Below are positions 9,457 to 18,976 of a DNA stretch of 34,295 nucleotides, in pieces. The position numbers were made by a program, and so were the translations under genes. The stretch comes from Perkinsus chesapeaki. Taxonomy: Eukaryota; Perkinsozoa; Perkinsida; Perkinsidae. The stretch's first letter is position 1. Each line of letters opens with the position of its first letter. Under the pieces are notes generated by a model. The model saw only the letters and a program-made list of their open reading frames with translations, ran no database searches and was not told where the DNA came from. The DNA lies in NCBI GenBank assembly GCA_013115145.1, contig JAAPAO010000291.1:7956-42250 (forward strand), written 5' to 3'.

Positions 9457-9974
9457 GTCAACTGCTCATCAACTGTGTTGATGTTCTTTCCCGTTCATGA
9501 GAGGTATACAAGTGTGTGCGGCGGTGGAACAGTGAGATGGTGCTGTGTCGTCCATGCAGCTTGTCAGATGATTATCTTTCGTTTGCCCTTCCGGATACCC
9601 AGATTGAGGTTCACTGCCCAGATCCAGATCAAGTTTCGCCTGTCGCCCTCGAGGGTCGCTGGAAGTGTCCTATTTATTTTCTCTGCCGAGAGATATGTGG
9701 CTTCAAACCACATATCCACTGGCTTGTAGGTCATCCTTACATTACTCTTTCGTTTGTTGGTTCGATAGTTAACCTGATTTGGCTCGGCTAGCTTTTCCGG
9801 GATGTACAATGGTTGAGTTACTATAGTCAAACTCTTCACAGATGAGTCATCCAGTGCCCATTACCTGACAGCATCGGACTCGTTCACCCACCGGGCTATT
9901 TGTTGTTTATGGGGGATCATCGACCCCAACTTGTTGGTAGGAGATACGATCTATTTTTTGAATCCGATTGGCAG
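9457..9974. other. Spacer without recognised gene
   Basis: About 520 bp between the small secreted peptide and the duplicated fragment. Overlapping short ORFs on both strands show no motif and appear to be chance frames. Confidence 0.4.
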
Positions 9975-10199
9975 AAGGAAGATCTCCAGCGTTCAAGTGG
10001 TTCCCCGCCATCATTTACGCAGTTTGCTTCCTTTGTCTGCTGACCGTCGTCTGGTTGCTGGTTCTGAATTCCGCGATCGCGCCGTATATGATAAGCACAT
10101 TCGTACGGGAATCGCAGTGGTCGATAACTCGGATATACCTTGCCAGTGATGATTCCCGTATCCGTGCAGATCTCAACACTCTCGCCTTTCGGCCTAGCT
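9975..10199 (+). pseudogene. Partial duplicate of the membrane-protein gene at 5487-6173
   Basis: 225 bp aligning without gaps to 5611-5835 with 10 mismatches by eye (about 96% identity). It covers the last cytoplasmic residues, the whole transmembrane segment and about 40 residues after it. There is no in-frame ATG at its 5' side (the frame opens with TTG at 9968), and the frame stops at 10211-10213, right after homology ends. So it lacks both the N-terminus and most of the ectodomain. Several mismatches change amino acids. It is best read as a recent, truncated duplication. Use as an exon of a chimeric gene cannot be excluded. Confidence 0.85.
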
Positions 10200-10548
10200 C
10201 CACTTCCCTTTAAACCATCATCGACTTCACTCACTCAAGTGTATGGTAAATGCACTTAAACATCCTTCGCTCGCTGCTAACATTCCACAAGGCGCAGCTC
10301 ACAGTTTAAATATCCGTCTAAATCATTAGCCAAGGAAATCGAGGAGAATTTGGTAAAATTTTATCAAATTTTCGTTTTCCCATGAAAATACGTGGGAGAC
10401 CACTCATACGGAGCCAGCCGCTCAACGTTATAGTGTTCGTATGAAGACTTATAATAACCCAAATCGAGTTAATGTTGATAATAACACGATCGGCAAGTGA
10501 ATGCACAACAGACATGCTGGTGATAAGCGATGCCACCTTAAGGCATGC
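10200..10548. other. Spacer without recognised gene
   Basis: About 350 bp downstream of the truncated duplicate and at the 3' side of the minus-strand secreted-protein gene. AT-rich around 10320-10400; nothing recognisable. Confidence 0.45.
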
Positions 10549-11410
10549 TCACGTGGATGTAGTGGTGGTGGTACTAGGCTCCACAGTAGTGGTGCTATTA
10601 GTAGTGGTAGCGGGTGGGCCGGCAGCACAGGTCTCGACTATATTGGCCCCGTTGTTCATGTGTGAGACATAGCGACCAAAGCCACCGATGGCAGTCGAGA
10701 AGGCCTTGATAGCATCACAGTCGAGCTTAACACCGCCTAACTGAGGAGGGAGATCCACCTGGTCGATCTGATCTTTAGTCTCTTTGGTGAATTGTGTCAA
10801 ATGGGACAGATCAGGCGCCACGAACTTATCGCTCGAGCCATCACCGCTACCTTCACCACCAAATTCAAGGGTGATGGTGGAATGTCCTGGCAGGAAATCA
10901 ATTTCACAATCGCTTCCCGGGGCGGTTGAGTTGCCTCCAGAGCCCTTGTGGGTGCAAAGGACCTTAGCACCGTTGAGCAGGGGATCTCTACCACTGTGGA
11001 TGTAGTCGGACAAAGCCTGGCAAGTAGGGGCACGACGCTCCACGTTGTCAAGGAATCTTGCGCCGAAGGTCGCCATTTGGCCAGCGCATCGGCCACTAAC
11101 CAACTTATGGACATCACCGGTATGAGTGAAGACCAGATAGGTATCTGGATCGCCCAGGAAAACCTTGCATGAGTTGCCGGCCTCCTCGGGGGGTAGTATC
11201 TGATTCAACATTTCAGCAGGAGGGGGTCCGCGAGCTACCTCTGCCGATTTCGTTTTATATGGGAAATCATCCTGCTTGCTGCATCCAGCAATTAGCCTGA
11301 TAATAAGGCAAACGTCAGTTTCAGAGACGGCAGTTGATGGCCCAAGGCAGGGCTTTGGTGACTTACATGGCGATGGCTGTGGTGGTGGTGCCGACTAATG
11401 CTGTTTTCAT
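10549..11410 (-). CDS. Secreted protein with Thr-rich C-terminal tail, two exons
   Basis: Exon 1 is 11410-11367, the intron 11366-11297 (70 nt, GTAAGT...CAG), exon 2 11296-10549. The join keeps frame and gives 263 residues. It creates a good signal peptide, MKTALVGTTTTAIAMLIAGC, that neither exon carries alone, which supports the model. The mature part has about eight cysteines, a Gly-rich acidic centre (GGEGSGDGSSD) and ends in a run of about 25 Thr/Ser/Pro residues (TTTTNSTTTVEP...), typical of an O-glycosylated stalk. No hydrophobic GPI or membrane tail follows. Family not recognised; extracellular or cell-surface location is inferred. Confidence 0.78.
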
Positions 11411-12014
11411 CTCAATTAATCTCAGAGGTGTACCTCAATTAAAAGGGTTCAACTGGTAAAACTAAATCACCCAATAACGCCTCTTATCCTCCCTTCCTTG
11501 CCGATCGCAAGGAAACTTTTTTTGCTCGAAAGTGCAGGAAAAATTTACATGCATTCTCCAACCGCCTCCTCGCCGTCGTTGTTGGAAGCGTCGTTGTTGT
11601 TTGACTTTCCTATTGTTCAATCGGCCAGTATCGATTGTTGGAGCATCTAGGAGTCCAGTTTTATAACCTTACTCTTCGTACATAGTCGGAAATACTGCCC
11701 CGACGTTATGAAACAACGCAGCACTTTGAATTTCGGCATAGGCGTTTTGCGCCTGTAGGGTGATGATGTCAATCTTTGCCACTGTTAAACCGTAATGAGG
11801 CATCTGTGAGGCGCCACTTTATTCATCTGTATGACTTAGATTGTATTATTACTCCGGGCCAAGGGGGTTGCTGATGTTTCATATGATTGTCAATAACATT
11901 TCGTTTAACTCTTCGTAGAGCGCATCGCTGCCAACAGTCATACGGACGCAAGTCCAACCAAGTGGCTCTGTATTATTCGTCATCACATCGTTTCTACGAT
12001 CAGCATCTTGTAGA
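11411..12014. other. Spacer without recognised gene
   Basis: About 600 bp upstream of the secreted-protein gene on one side and of a small plus-strand ORF on the other. Pyrimidine- and TTG-rich stretches near 11510-11640; no RNA gene or coding motif seen. It probably contains a divergent promoter. Confidence 0.4.
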
Positions 12015-12281
12015 ATGTCAACACATCAACCGCCATCTCCCCCCAGTGATGCCCTTCCGATAAAGGTTTTACCAGTCAAGGCTTATATAAAGGAATTTGA
12101 GGGTAAACATCCAGAAGGTAACAACAATGCCAAATGCCCAGCGGGACATTTGAGTGTTTTAGTGGTGAAGAGGGAGCATCCAGAACAACTGGTGCCACAG
12201 CGACCGAAGGGAGGAAGAAATGGGGCTATAGAGGATGTAACAGTTTACTGGCGCAGTGACTTTTATTTGGCTCCAGGTTGA
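12015..12281 (+). CDS. Hypothetical protein, possibly first exon of a larger gene
   Basis: 88 codons from ATG 12015. The N-terminus is Pro/Ser-rich (MSTHQPPSPPSDALP), followed by a mixed charged stretch (VKAYIKEFEGKHPEG) and a CxxGHLSVLVV segment. The composition looks coding. Another frame, 12289-12416, gives a helical peptide (YALYEQAERESTLDTIFGED) that could be a downstream exon joined across a short intron. I do not recognise the family. 12461-12856 after it shows nothing. Confidence 0.35.
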   Translation: MSTHQPPSPPSDALPIKVLPVKAYIKEFEGKHPEGNNNAKCPAGHLSVLVVKREHPEQLVPQRPKGGRNGAIEDVTVYWRSDFYLAPG

Positions 12282-12856
12282 CAGCTGTATGAGTTCTTGC
12301 CGATATGCTTTGTATGAGCAAGCTGAGCGTGAGTCGACCTTGGATACGATTTTTGGCGAAGATAAAGAGACGGAGGTGTCCCGACGTTTGGTAGGTTTTC
12401 TGGTAAGGAACTCATAAACCGGTTCGAACCGTCTGAGTAGCTATCTGAGACACCGTTCATCTGTAGGGTATACAGATAGAGTATATGGCACCAAAAACGC
12501 CCCTAGGACGGCAATTGTGTCACCATGAGGTCTCTTGTGAAAATTGTGAAGGCTACAGCTGCGTGTTTTGCTGATGTGAAAATGTTAGTCCTCAGTCGAG
12601 TACCGTTATATCCAATCCTGGTAGCAGTAGGTAGCGTTATTGCAATAGCAAGGCAGAAGACATCACTGCCATTCATGCGTTAAAGCGTCCTTCAATTGTT
12701 GGTCTCAACTCAGGTGCATTCCAGATTCTCAGCAATGCAGGGTCAGTGTCGCAGACTTTGTACGCAACGTTTCATAGATCCTCATAAAACCGTTTCGTGA
12801 TGAAAAAAGTATCTTAGGTTGAAGTGTGTCAATAGCCTGATATATCAGCTCACACC

Positions 12857-14744
12857 ATGCCTGGTCAATACAGTCAATTCGTTCCTGGATTCGAGCTTCG
12901 CTCCGCTAACGATGAACATAGATTTTACAAATTCCATCAGCTCCTTGGTGAGGGGGCATTTGGACAGGTAAGTGCCCTGCTCGTCTGCGGGCTTGGTTAA
13001 CACCTTAGGTTTGGAAATGTACGGACGCTTCGTCCGACACCGAAGTGGCCCTAAAGATCGTCGATTGCAATGCGGTTGGTAATGAGTCGCTGAAGGGGAT
13101 CGAGAAGGAGATCGAACTAACCGGTAGGAGCTCAGTTGGCTTATCCCTGAACGCGGTGATGTCAGCTCGAGCACGAAGCGCTATGGGGAAGCTGTGTCCG
13201 AAGTTCTACGAGGCTTTCAGAGTCGATTTGCCAGACCCGCTGGTACCTAGTGGAAGGTCCTTAGTAAAGTAAGATGATTTGCGGAAGTTACGGTATGATT
13301 TTCGAAGGTATCTTATAATGGTTATGGAATTCATCGACGGTGTCCCACTGGACAAACTGATCGAGTTCAATTTGCTCAACGAAACTGTTTGCGCGTAAGT
13401 GCCATGCGTTCTGCCTACGAACAGACTGATAAAGATATCTTTTAAGTCTCCGCACCGCGTAGAATTCTCGCACAGTGGCCTTGAGAGGTTTGTTACAGGT
13501 ACATCGTCCGCAATATTCTCCTGGCCCTGAAGGAGCTCCATGATAGGCATATAATACACCGAGACATTAAAGCTGCTAATATAATGATTGGTTCGGACAT
13601 ACGGTTAGCAGTTGTGGACGGTTGTTTGGTCAGGGAAATCAGGTCGAGTGGTACTATGTGATTTTGGTGTATCTAGGCTATTGGAGAAGGAAGCTCAAGC
13701 GCTTACCTTTACTGGTAGGGCAACAACAGCAGCAGCATCACCTCAACCTGTGCATTCTTATAACAAATTAATCCGGTATGTTTGACAGGAAGATCCGTCA
13801 TTCAATTTGTGAAAATGATAGCAGACAAGGCGAGGTGCGCAGTTGGAAGCCTCTACAGGGGTTGTCCGAGCAGCACTTTGGGCTAGCAACGATCCGAATA
13901 AGCTTGGAGTCAGTTTACGGACTGTTAATCAGGTACGCCCTTCTGGATGGCCCCAGAGGTTATTATATCATATTCCCTCTCACAGAAGTCTGGTGGCAGC
14001 GGTCAGGTAGACAGGTGGCTTATCGGCCGCCCCACATAGGTTGATCCAAGTCTACAGGTTCCCGCTGGAATGAGAGCTGGCTATGACTGCCGTGCGGATA
14101 TATGGTCCTTGGGGGTCACCGCAGTAGAGGCTTGCCTGGGACACCCTCCCCACGCTGACAAGTTCGCTCGTGAGCTTAATGCTGCTGTTGGGTGACATGA
14201 GGTTTTGTTAAGGTATGCCTCATATGGTATATCTCACCATTGTTAAGGACCCACCGCCAACCATGGACATGTCAAAGTGATAAAGGAGGGATCATGGACG
14301 ATGTTCGTGACGCTTAATTTGGTGAATGACTGGAGTCGCACATTTCGGAGTGAATGATTTTGAAGTCTCGTGAAGATTTTTTCTAATTACTGTCTGTTCT
14401 TTCTGACCTAGTGCGGAGGTAGATATGCGTATGATGGTAGATAGGAAATACGGTACTTCTAATGGTCAAAATGACAGAATGTGATATTTCCAGCTGAGGT
14501 GTGATAATATGAAGGTGTTCGGTATAGTTGGTTAGGTTCTCGGACAGCTACAGGGACTTCCTGGACCACTGTTTTCAGAAGAGTCCGGAAAAGAGGGATA
14601 CAGCTGAACAACTGTTGAAGTAAAGTTGGTGTGGTGGGTGATAATACTAATGGTGTTATCCATAGACATGAATGGATCACCGAACTTCGAGAGTATGAGA
14701 AAGATGTTGTCAAGGACAGACTCATTTCCAATCTTAAAACGTAG
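12857..14744 (+). CDS. STE20-like serine/threonine protein kinase, multi-exon
   Basis: Exon 1 (12857-12967) ends in the glycine loop GEGAFGQ. A 41-nt intron precedes VWKCTD and the ATP-binding lysine in VALKIVD. A likely 42-nt intron (13124-13165) leads to KFYEAFRVD, then the hinge MVMEFIDG (13318). The exon from 13499 carries the catalytic loop HRDIKAANIMI. A 43-nt intron beginning in the codon after it restores GRVVLCDFGVSRLL, giving the DFG motif in frame. Further on are DCRADIWSLGVTAVE (14090s), KDPPPTM, DFLDHCFQKSPEKR (14560s), and after a 46-nt intron (14620-14665) the end HEWITELREYEKD with TAG at 14742-14744. DIWSLGVTAVE and PPPT mark the STE20 group (MST/GCK type). The activation-segment exon (13710-14050) is not resolved. 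Probably an active cytosolic signalling kinase. Confidence 0.85.
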
Positions 14745-16034
14745 GAATTAGTCGCCCGGGAACTGTTGTGTGAGAGCTACTCAGAATTTATATTAGGCAG
14801 AGTGTGATGGAGCGGTCTATCCCTCGATGGATAACGTACTCTCCTCGATGCTCTATTGCTCTATTGCCGTGTTCTGGTGTGATGACGTAGTAACCAGTCG
14901 ACCAGTAGCTGTTGTTGATTGCGTGAGAGGTCCCGAGCATTAATACTTGATAGAGTGTAAAATGTTCTATTCCTCGCTAGACGACTTGTTCCTTCCGATG
15001 CATTCTAGTTCAACGAATTCTTGCTTTATTACCGTTGTTGGCTGCTCGCAGGAGATGGTGATTTTTCCGTAATATGAAGTTGTTCTGGGCTCTTACTTGA
15101 GGGTGCTAGTATTACTACCCCTGCTGGGGATCGAACCTGCGTCGTGGCATTAGGTATCTTGCATGGCAGAAGCTGCAAGAGTCAGGTGAAGGAGACAGCA
15201 CAGACAGTAGTGAAGAGGAGCTGGTCCACAGGAAGAGCTTTGCTACTTGGGGCTGATATCGTATGAAGTCTTTCTTAATTAATGCCTTTGCTGCCTTCCC
15301 CCAGCTTAACTGGGCAATTCTAACTGCATGATTTGTGAAGTTAATCAATGATAATCGATTCAATCGTTTGAAGACGGCATTCCTCTTGAGTTTGCAGAAG
15401 TCTTCGAAAGCTCATCTTGCCGTAAGTACTTGGATAGTATGGCAGATTTGAACTGGAGGCTTGTACTAGTGTCGTGCCTGACCACAGTGATCACATGCCT
15501 CATGGTCATACAGATAGGGTAGGATAGGATACAGATCAGCTGGAGAGCAGACAATTATCAGAATTGGATCTGTCGGGTTTGTTGCCATACACCCGTTAAG
15601 AGGGCGAATTAGCGGCTTAATTGACGCTGGAAGGGCAGCACAGTAGTCGAATGAGTCACATTTAATTGGGTATTGCACTTGCTAGTAGGAATAACGGGAT
15701 GGAAGAAGGAGTTCGAGGGGAGCAAAATATGAGGGGCAATGGTAGAGGTAACTCGGACACTCTGGAGCTGCGAGGGGTAGAGTAGGTCAACGCATAGGTG
15801 GTGGTGATGAAGCGAGTAGGCAGAAGGCGGGCACACTGAACGTGATGTACATTAATAAAACCATCTTTATTGGGATTAGAGGAAAGTTAACAGATACGCA
15901 TGTGACAGGGGGCAAGAGGAAGCTGTTAAGGCTAGTGTTGCCAGTCTAATGGCGAACACCGCTGAGGCCTCCTCGAGACTGCATGTTGGATTTAACTGTA
16001 TACTCAACTTCATGACTCTATAAGGTTCATTTGC
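14745..16034. other. 1.3-kb region without recognised gene
   Basis: Overlapping ORFs of 60-90 codons occur, mostly on the minus strand, but none carries a motif or fits a short-intron gene model that I could confirm. Near 15122-15145 the minus strand has an RNA polymerase III B-box-like sequence (AGGTTCGATCCCC), but no cloverleaf can be built around it. Confidence 0.4.
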
Positions 16035-17160
16035 TTGTGGGCAGCGATGAGGATCGTCGGCACTATAAACGGGCGATGGGGGGCATGTCCGATGGGGCAG
16101 AGATGGCGTCGGTTATGTTGGATGGAAGTAGGGCCACTCTTTGCATTCAAACATGATATGGCCTCCTCAGAGGTTCGCCTTAGTCTGCATCTTGTACATA
16201 AGCAGGTGATGGCCGTCTCCAACGTCGAGGAGAATATCTTGAAAGTGCTCGGCTCACACACATTCTGCAGGGTGATCACTACTGAATCAGGAGCGTGGTA
16301 ACATCAATACCATTGAGAACTACGCTCGCTTCTACTTGGACGCCATACTGCACAGCGAATCGGTGGTGATCTACTTGGATGCAGACACTATCATCCACGG
16401 TGATGTGACGGAGGTACATCTCGGCGGTTGAAGATTTCCGAAGAGTGAAGGCTCAGATAGCCTCGGCGTTGGCAGGCTCTGAAGGCCCAGCAGTGGCGCT
16501 AGCAAAACGCAATGAGCCCACGGCGCTCGAAGCGTTTATTGACTTTGACACCAAATGTGAAAGCGGCAATCCCCAATGGGAAGTTTCACCTCGCATCAGG
16601 CACCTCGGAGGAGGTCCGTAAAACTGTCCAAGGGCTTCGGGCCAAACCGGCCTATAACGTGGGGGTTATGGGGATCCATCTGGGACGATGGAAAAGCCTG
16701 CGAGTAATGACTGATGAAGTACTTGCCTTTGCACCGATGCTATCAGATAAGGGAAAGTGTCGAAAGGTGGATTAAAGAACATAACAAATGTCGGTTGTGG
16801 AAGGGCGGCTCGCAGCCGCCGCTCCTCATGGCGCTTTACACTTTACAAAGCACCACAGTAGAGGCGTGAGTCATAGCGCCTTAGCCCAGTATGAACATGT
16901 CAGGGTGGAGCAATCGTGGCCGAGCTTCCTGCCGAGTGGAACTTTGCCGATCTCGGATGGAGTAGGACGCGATGCTAAGAGTAATTACGCCCGTATCCAG
17001 GAAAGGATTATTCGTTATCAACGTTGAGAGAGCAAAAGATACTCCACTGGAATGGCCCCAGGAAACCATGGCTGCAGAATGGTCTTTACGTGGAGGCCTG
17101 GTTGAGGTGGAGGAAGACGTTTGACGACTTGGTGATATACGCCCCAGATTCGACTCGACC
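16035..17160 (+). CDS. Glycosyltransferase family 8 (GT8)-like protein, multi-exon, ends uncertain
   Basis: GT8 enzymes are retaining, Mn2+-dependent sugar transferases. Diagnostic segments appear in order on the plus strand in changing frames, as expected with short introns. They are NTIENYARFYLDAIL followed by VVIYLDADTIIHGDV (16350-16413), which contains the metal-binding DxD; a probable 38-nt intron; AYNVGVMGIHLGRW (about 16650-16690); LWKGGSQPPLLMALY (about 16797-16845); WNFADLGW (about 16940); and ILHWNGPRKPW (about 17040-17075), where the HxxGxxKPW motif binds the donor sugar nucleotide. The N-terminal exon and the stop are not fixed. The last frame stays open into the tRNA-Pro gene just downstream, so the true end lies near 17100-17160 or is spliced. 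Probably a Golgi enzyme. Confidence 0.72.
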
Positions 17161-17172
17161 GATAGACTGTGT

Positions 17173-17244
17173 GGCTGTGTGGTCTAGTGGTATGATTCGC
17201 GCTTCGGGTGCGCGAGGTCCCGGGTTCGATTCTCGGCTCAGCCC
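17173..17244 (+). tRNA. tRNA-Pro (anticodon CGG)
   Basis: A 72-nt cloverleaf. Acceptor GGCTGTG (17173-17179) pairs with CTCAGCC (17237-17243), with discriminator C; one T-T mismatch at the sixth pair. The D arm contains TGGTCTAGTGG, a good A box. The anticodon stem CGCGC/GCGCG encloses loop TTCGGGT, with anticodon CGG at 17205-17207. The T arm is CCGGG-TTCGATT-CTCGG with one G-T. A T4 run at 17259-17262 can end polymerase III transcription. The two weak pairs leave some chance of an aged copy. Confidence 0.88.
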
Positions 17245-17859
17245 TTGTTACTTGTTCATTTTAACAACGCAGTTACCATCACTGAGTGCTTCTGCAAAGC
17301 ACGGAAACACGGCGAGCCCAAAAGAACAATACGTGAACGTTAGTGCCGCCTGCCAAGTCTCGCTGCTCGAACAGAATTCCCGAGCGGCATGTAGGAGCAC
17401 ACCCAAGTTGTTGCAGAACGCGTAAATTACAGGCACTCCCGGTGAATCCTTTGGATGCTACTCTCCTGGGGAACTGTGGGTGGACCGCGGCTGCAAGGGC
17501 GAATTCGCTGTCTATCGTGAGTACTCTCCGCACTGTCCAGGGCGGGCTCAGAGATGCGCCAGGTGCACCGGCGACGAGCAGCGCCGAGAAGGCCATGCTA
17601 GTGGAGACCTTGTTATGCAAATCTCATTCTAACACCTTGAACGTTTGTGATGTGATACCAGGAGCATCGGAGGGTGAGCGAGTTAGTTGATATGGAGGGA
17701 GCTTGAAGACATCAGATCAGCAGCCCTGTGAGACACGCATACTGACGACGTACTTTACTCAGCAGAAATCTGACTGGCAACGAGAAGGAGCGAAAACGAA
17801 AGTGAAATATAAGTAGAGGCCTAGTTGGGGGTGATTGTCGAGCTCGGCTTCACAGATAC
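17245..17859. other. Region between tRNA-Pro and the second glycosyltransferase
   Basis: Long overlapping open frames on both strands between 17279 and 17690, GC-rich. The minus-strand frame contains an ATG at 17596 followed by a hydrophobic AFSALLVAGAPGASLS, and its reverse is also open, so coding strand cannot be judged. No family recognised. Confidence 0.35.
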
Positions 17860-18760
17860 ATGAGGAAGTTCTACGAGTCCGTGCGGAAGGTTGAGGGCGT
17901 TTGGGCAGAAATCATCCACGACGGGTTGCCTGGCGATTTCATAGCAAACTACACAACTAAAAAAATAAGCTTCGTGTTGGTGCCTCTCCCGTCGTTTTCA
18001 GCACCTATTTGACACTGTCAGATATTGTAATCTGCACAACTACGAGAAGCGACTTGGTGTTAATGATGTAAGTACTTCTAGATCGTAATAGTCACTGGTA
18101 CTGCTTTCAGGTGCGATATCACTGCTTTAAGGAGCGCCTGCTAGCCCATCCAGAGTGGGAGTTTGCCTTCACCACAGATCTTACAGATGTGTTCGTAAAG
18201 AGCAACCCATGCCCTTATGTGCGCTGCTATTTTCGAGACCTTTTCTATTACTGCAATTCAGGCGCGGAAACACCGTGACAGAATATTCGTTGGACGCGAG
18301 ACTGTGGAGCTACCTCATCATCCGTGGATGGAGAAGCGCTTCCAAGAAGTGGGCCCTCCGAGAGCGAGAGCTGGATTGTGGTTGGCAGTTGAGTGGCAAA
18401 TACTATACGTGGTTCCAGTCTCTGAGTTCCTCTGGCCCCGAAGATAAGCGCATCTTCAATTGTGGTATCCTAGGAGGTTGGGCACTCTGACCGTCGAGGA
18501 GGTGACAGCTGGTTTCAGGCACACCTCGTCTGCTGCTCCGTCTCTTCGACCGGATGCTCGAAGTCATCGAAGACCCCGAACTCAGGATAAGGAAGGAGAG
18601 CCCAGACGTCGAGGTAGGGCCCTAAAGCTCCCAGAGCAGTGTGTTGTCTATGTTAGATCAATGTCAATATGGCGGCACTGAATTGGGTGTTATTTAACTC
18701 CTATGAACCAGACACCATCCAGAGTGACCAGCCCGTGCATAGCCGGTAGGCCGACTCCAC
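17860..18760 (+). CDS. Glycosyltransferase-like protein (nucleotide-diphospho-sugar transferase type), multi-exon
   Basis: Starts at ATG 17860 with KFYESVRKVEGVWAEIIHDG. A clean 43-nt intron (18068-18110) joins GVND to VRYHCFKERLLAHPEWEF and FTTDLTDVFVKSNPCP, where TDLTDVF occupies the place of a GT DxD-like motif. RIFVGRE, RIFNCGILGG (about 18450), LFDRMLEVIEDPEL and finally MAALNWVLFNSYEPD plus QPVHSR (about 18668-18750) follow, each in a frame reachable by a short intron. The pattern of a metal-binding TDxxDV, an FNxGIxGG strand and a late (D)MAALNWVL is typical of a poorly described family of sugar-transferase-fold proteins in protists. It may extend to about 18840. It lies 0.6 kb after the GT8 gene on the same strand. 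Confidence 0.62.
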
Positions 18761-18976
18761 TGAAGGGATTTTCCTGCATAGTCTTGCTAATCCAGATACA
18801 AGTCTTGGGAGTCAGATCGTTCCGATGTGTGGTTTGTACATAAATAGCATGTTATCTTATTGACAAAACCTAACTTCGCTGTTTCGACATGTACTTGAAC
18901 ATTTCAATTCATACGAGGTTCTGCGTGAAGTCAATTTCCAACGATACTGAACCATCAGGTTTCGGTCATCCCATCA

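Noticed and set aside
13045-13272. Continuous 75-codon frame taken as a separate gene
   Set aside because: It is the kinase exon read through a probable 42-nt intron whose length is a multiple of three, so the frame stays open by chance.
12857-14744. STE20-like kinase read as a decayed pseudogene because of frame changes
   Set aside because: Placing short GT-AG introns restores glycine loop, HRD, DFG and the C-terminal subdomain in frame, so an intact multi-exon gene is the better reading.
17279-17596. Minus-strand ORF with hydrophobic N-terminus as a secreted protein
   Set aside because: The opposite strand is equally open in this GC-rich stretch and no domain or splice support favours it.
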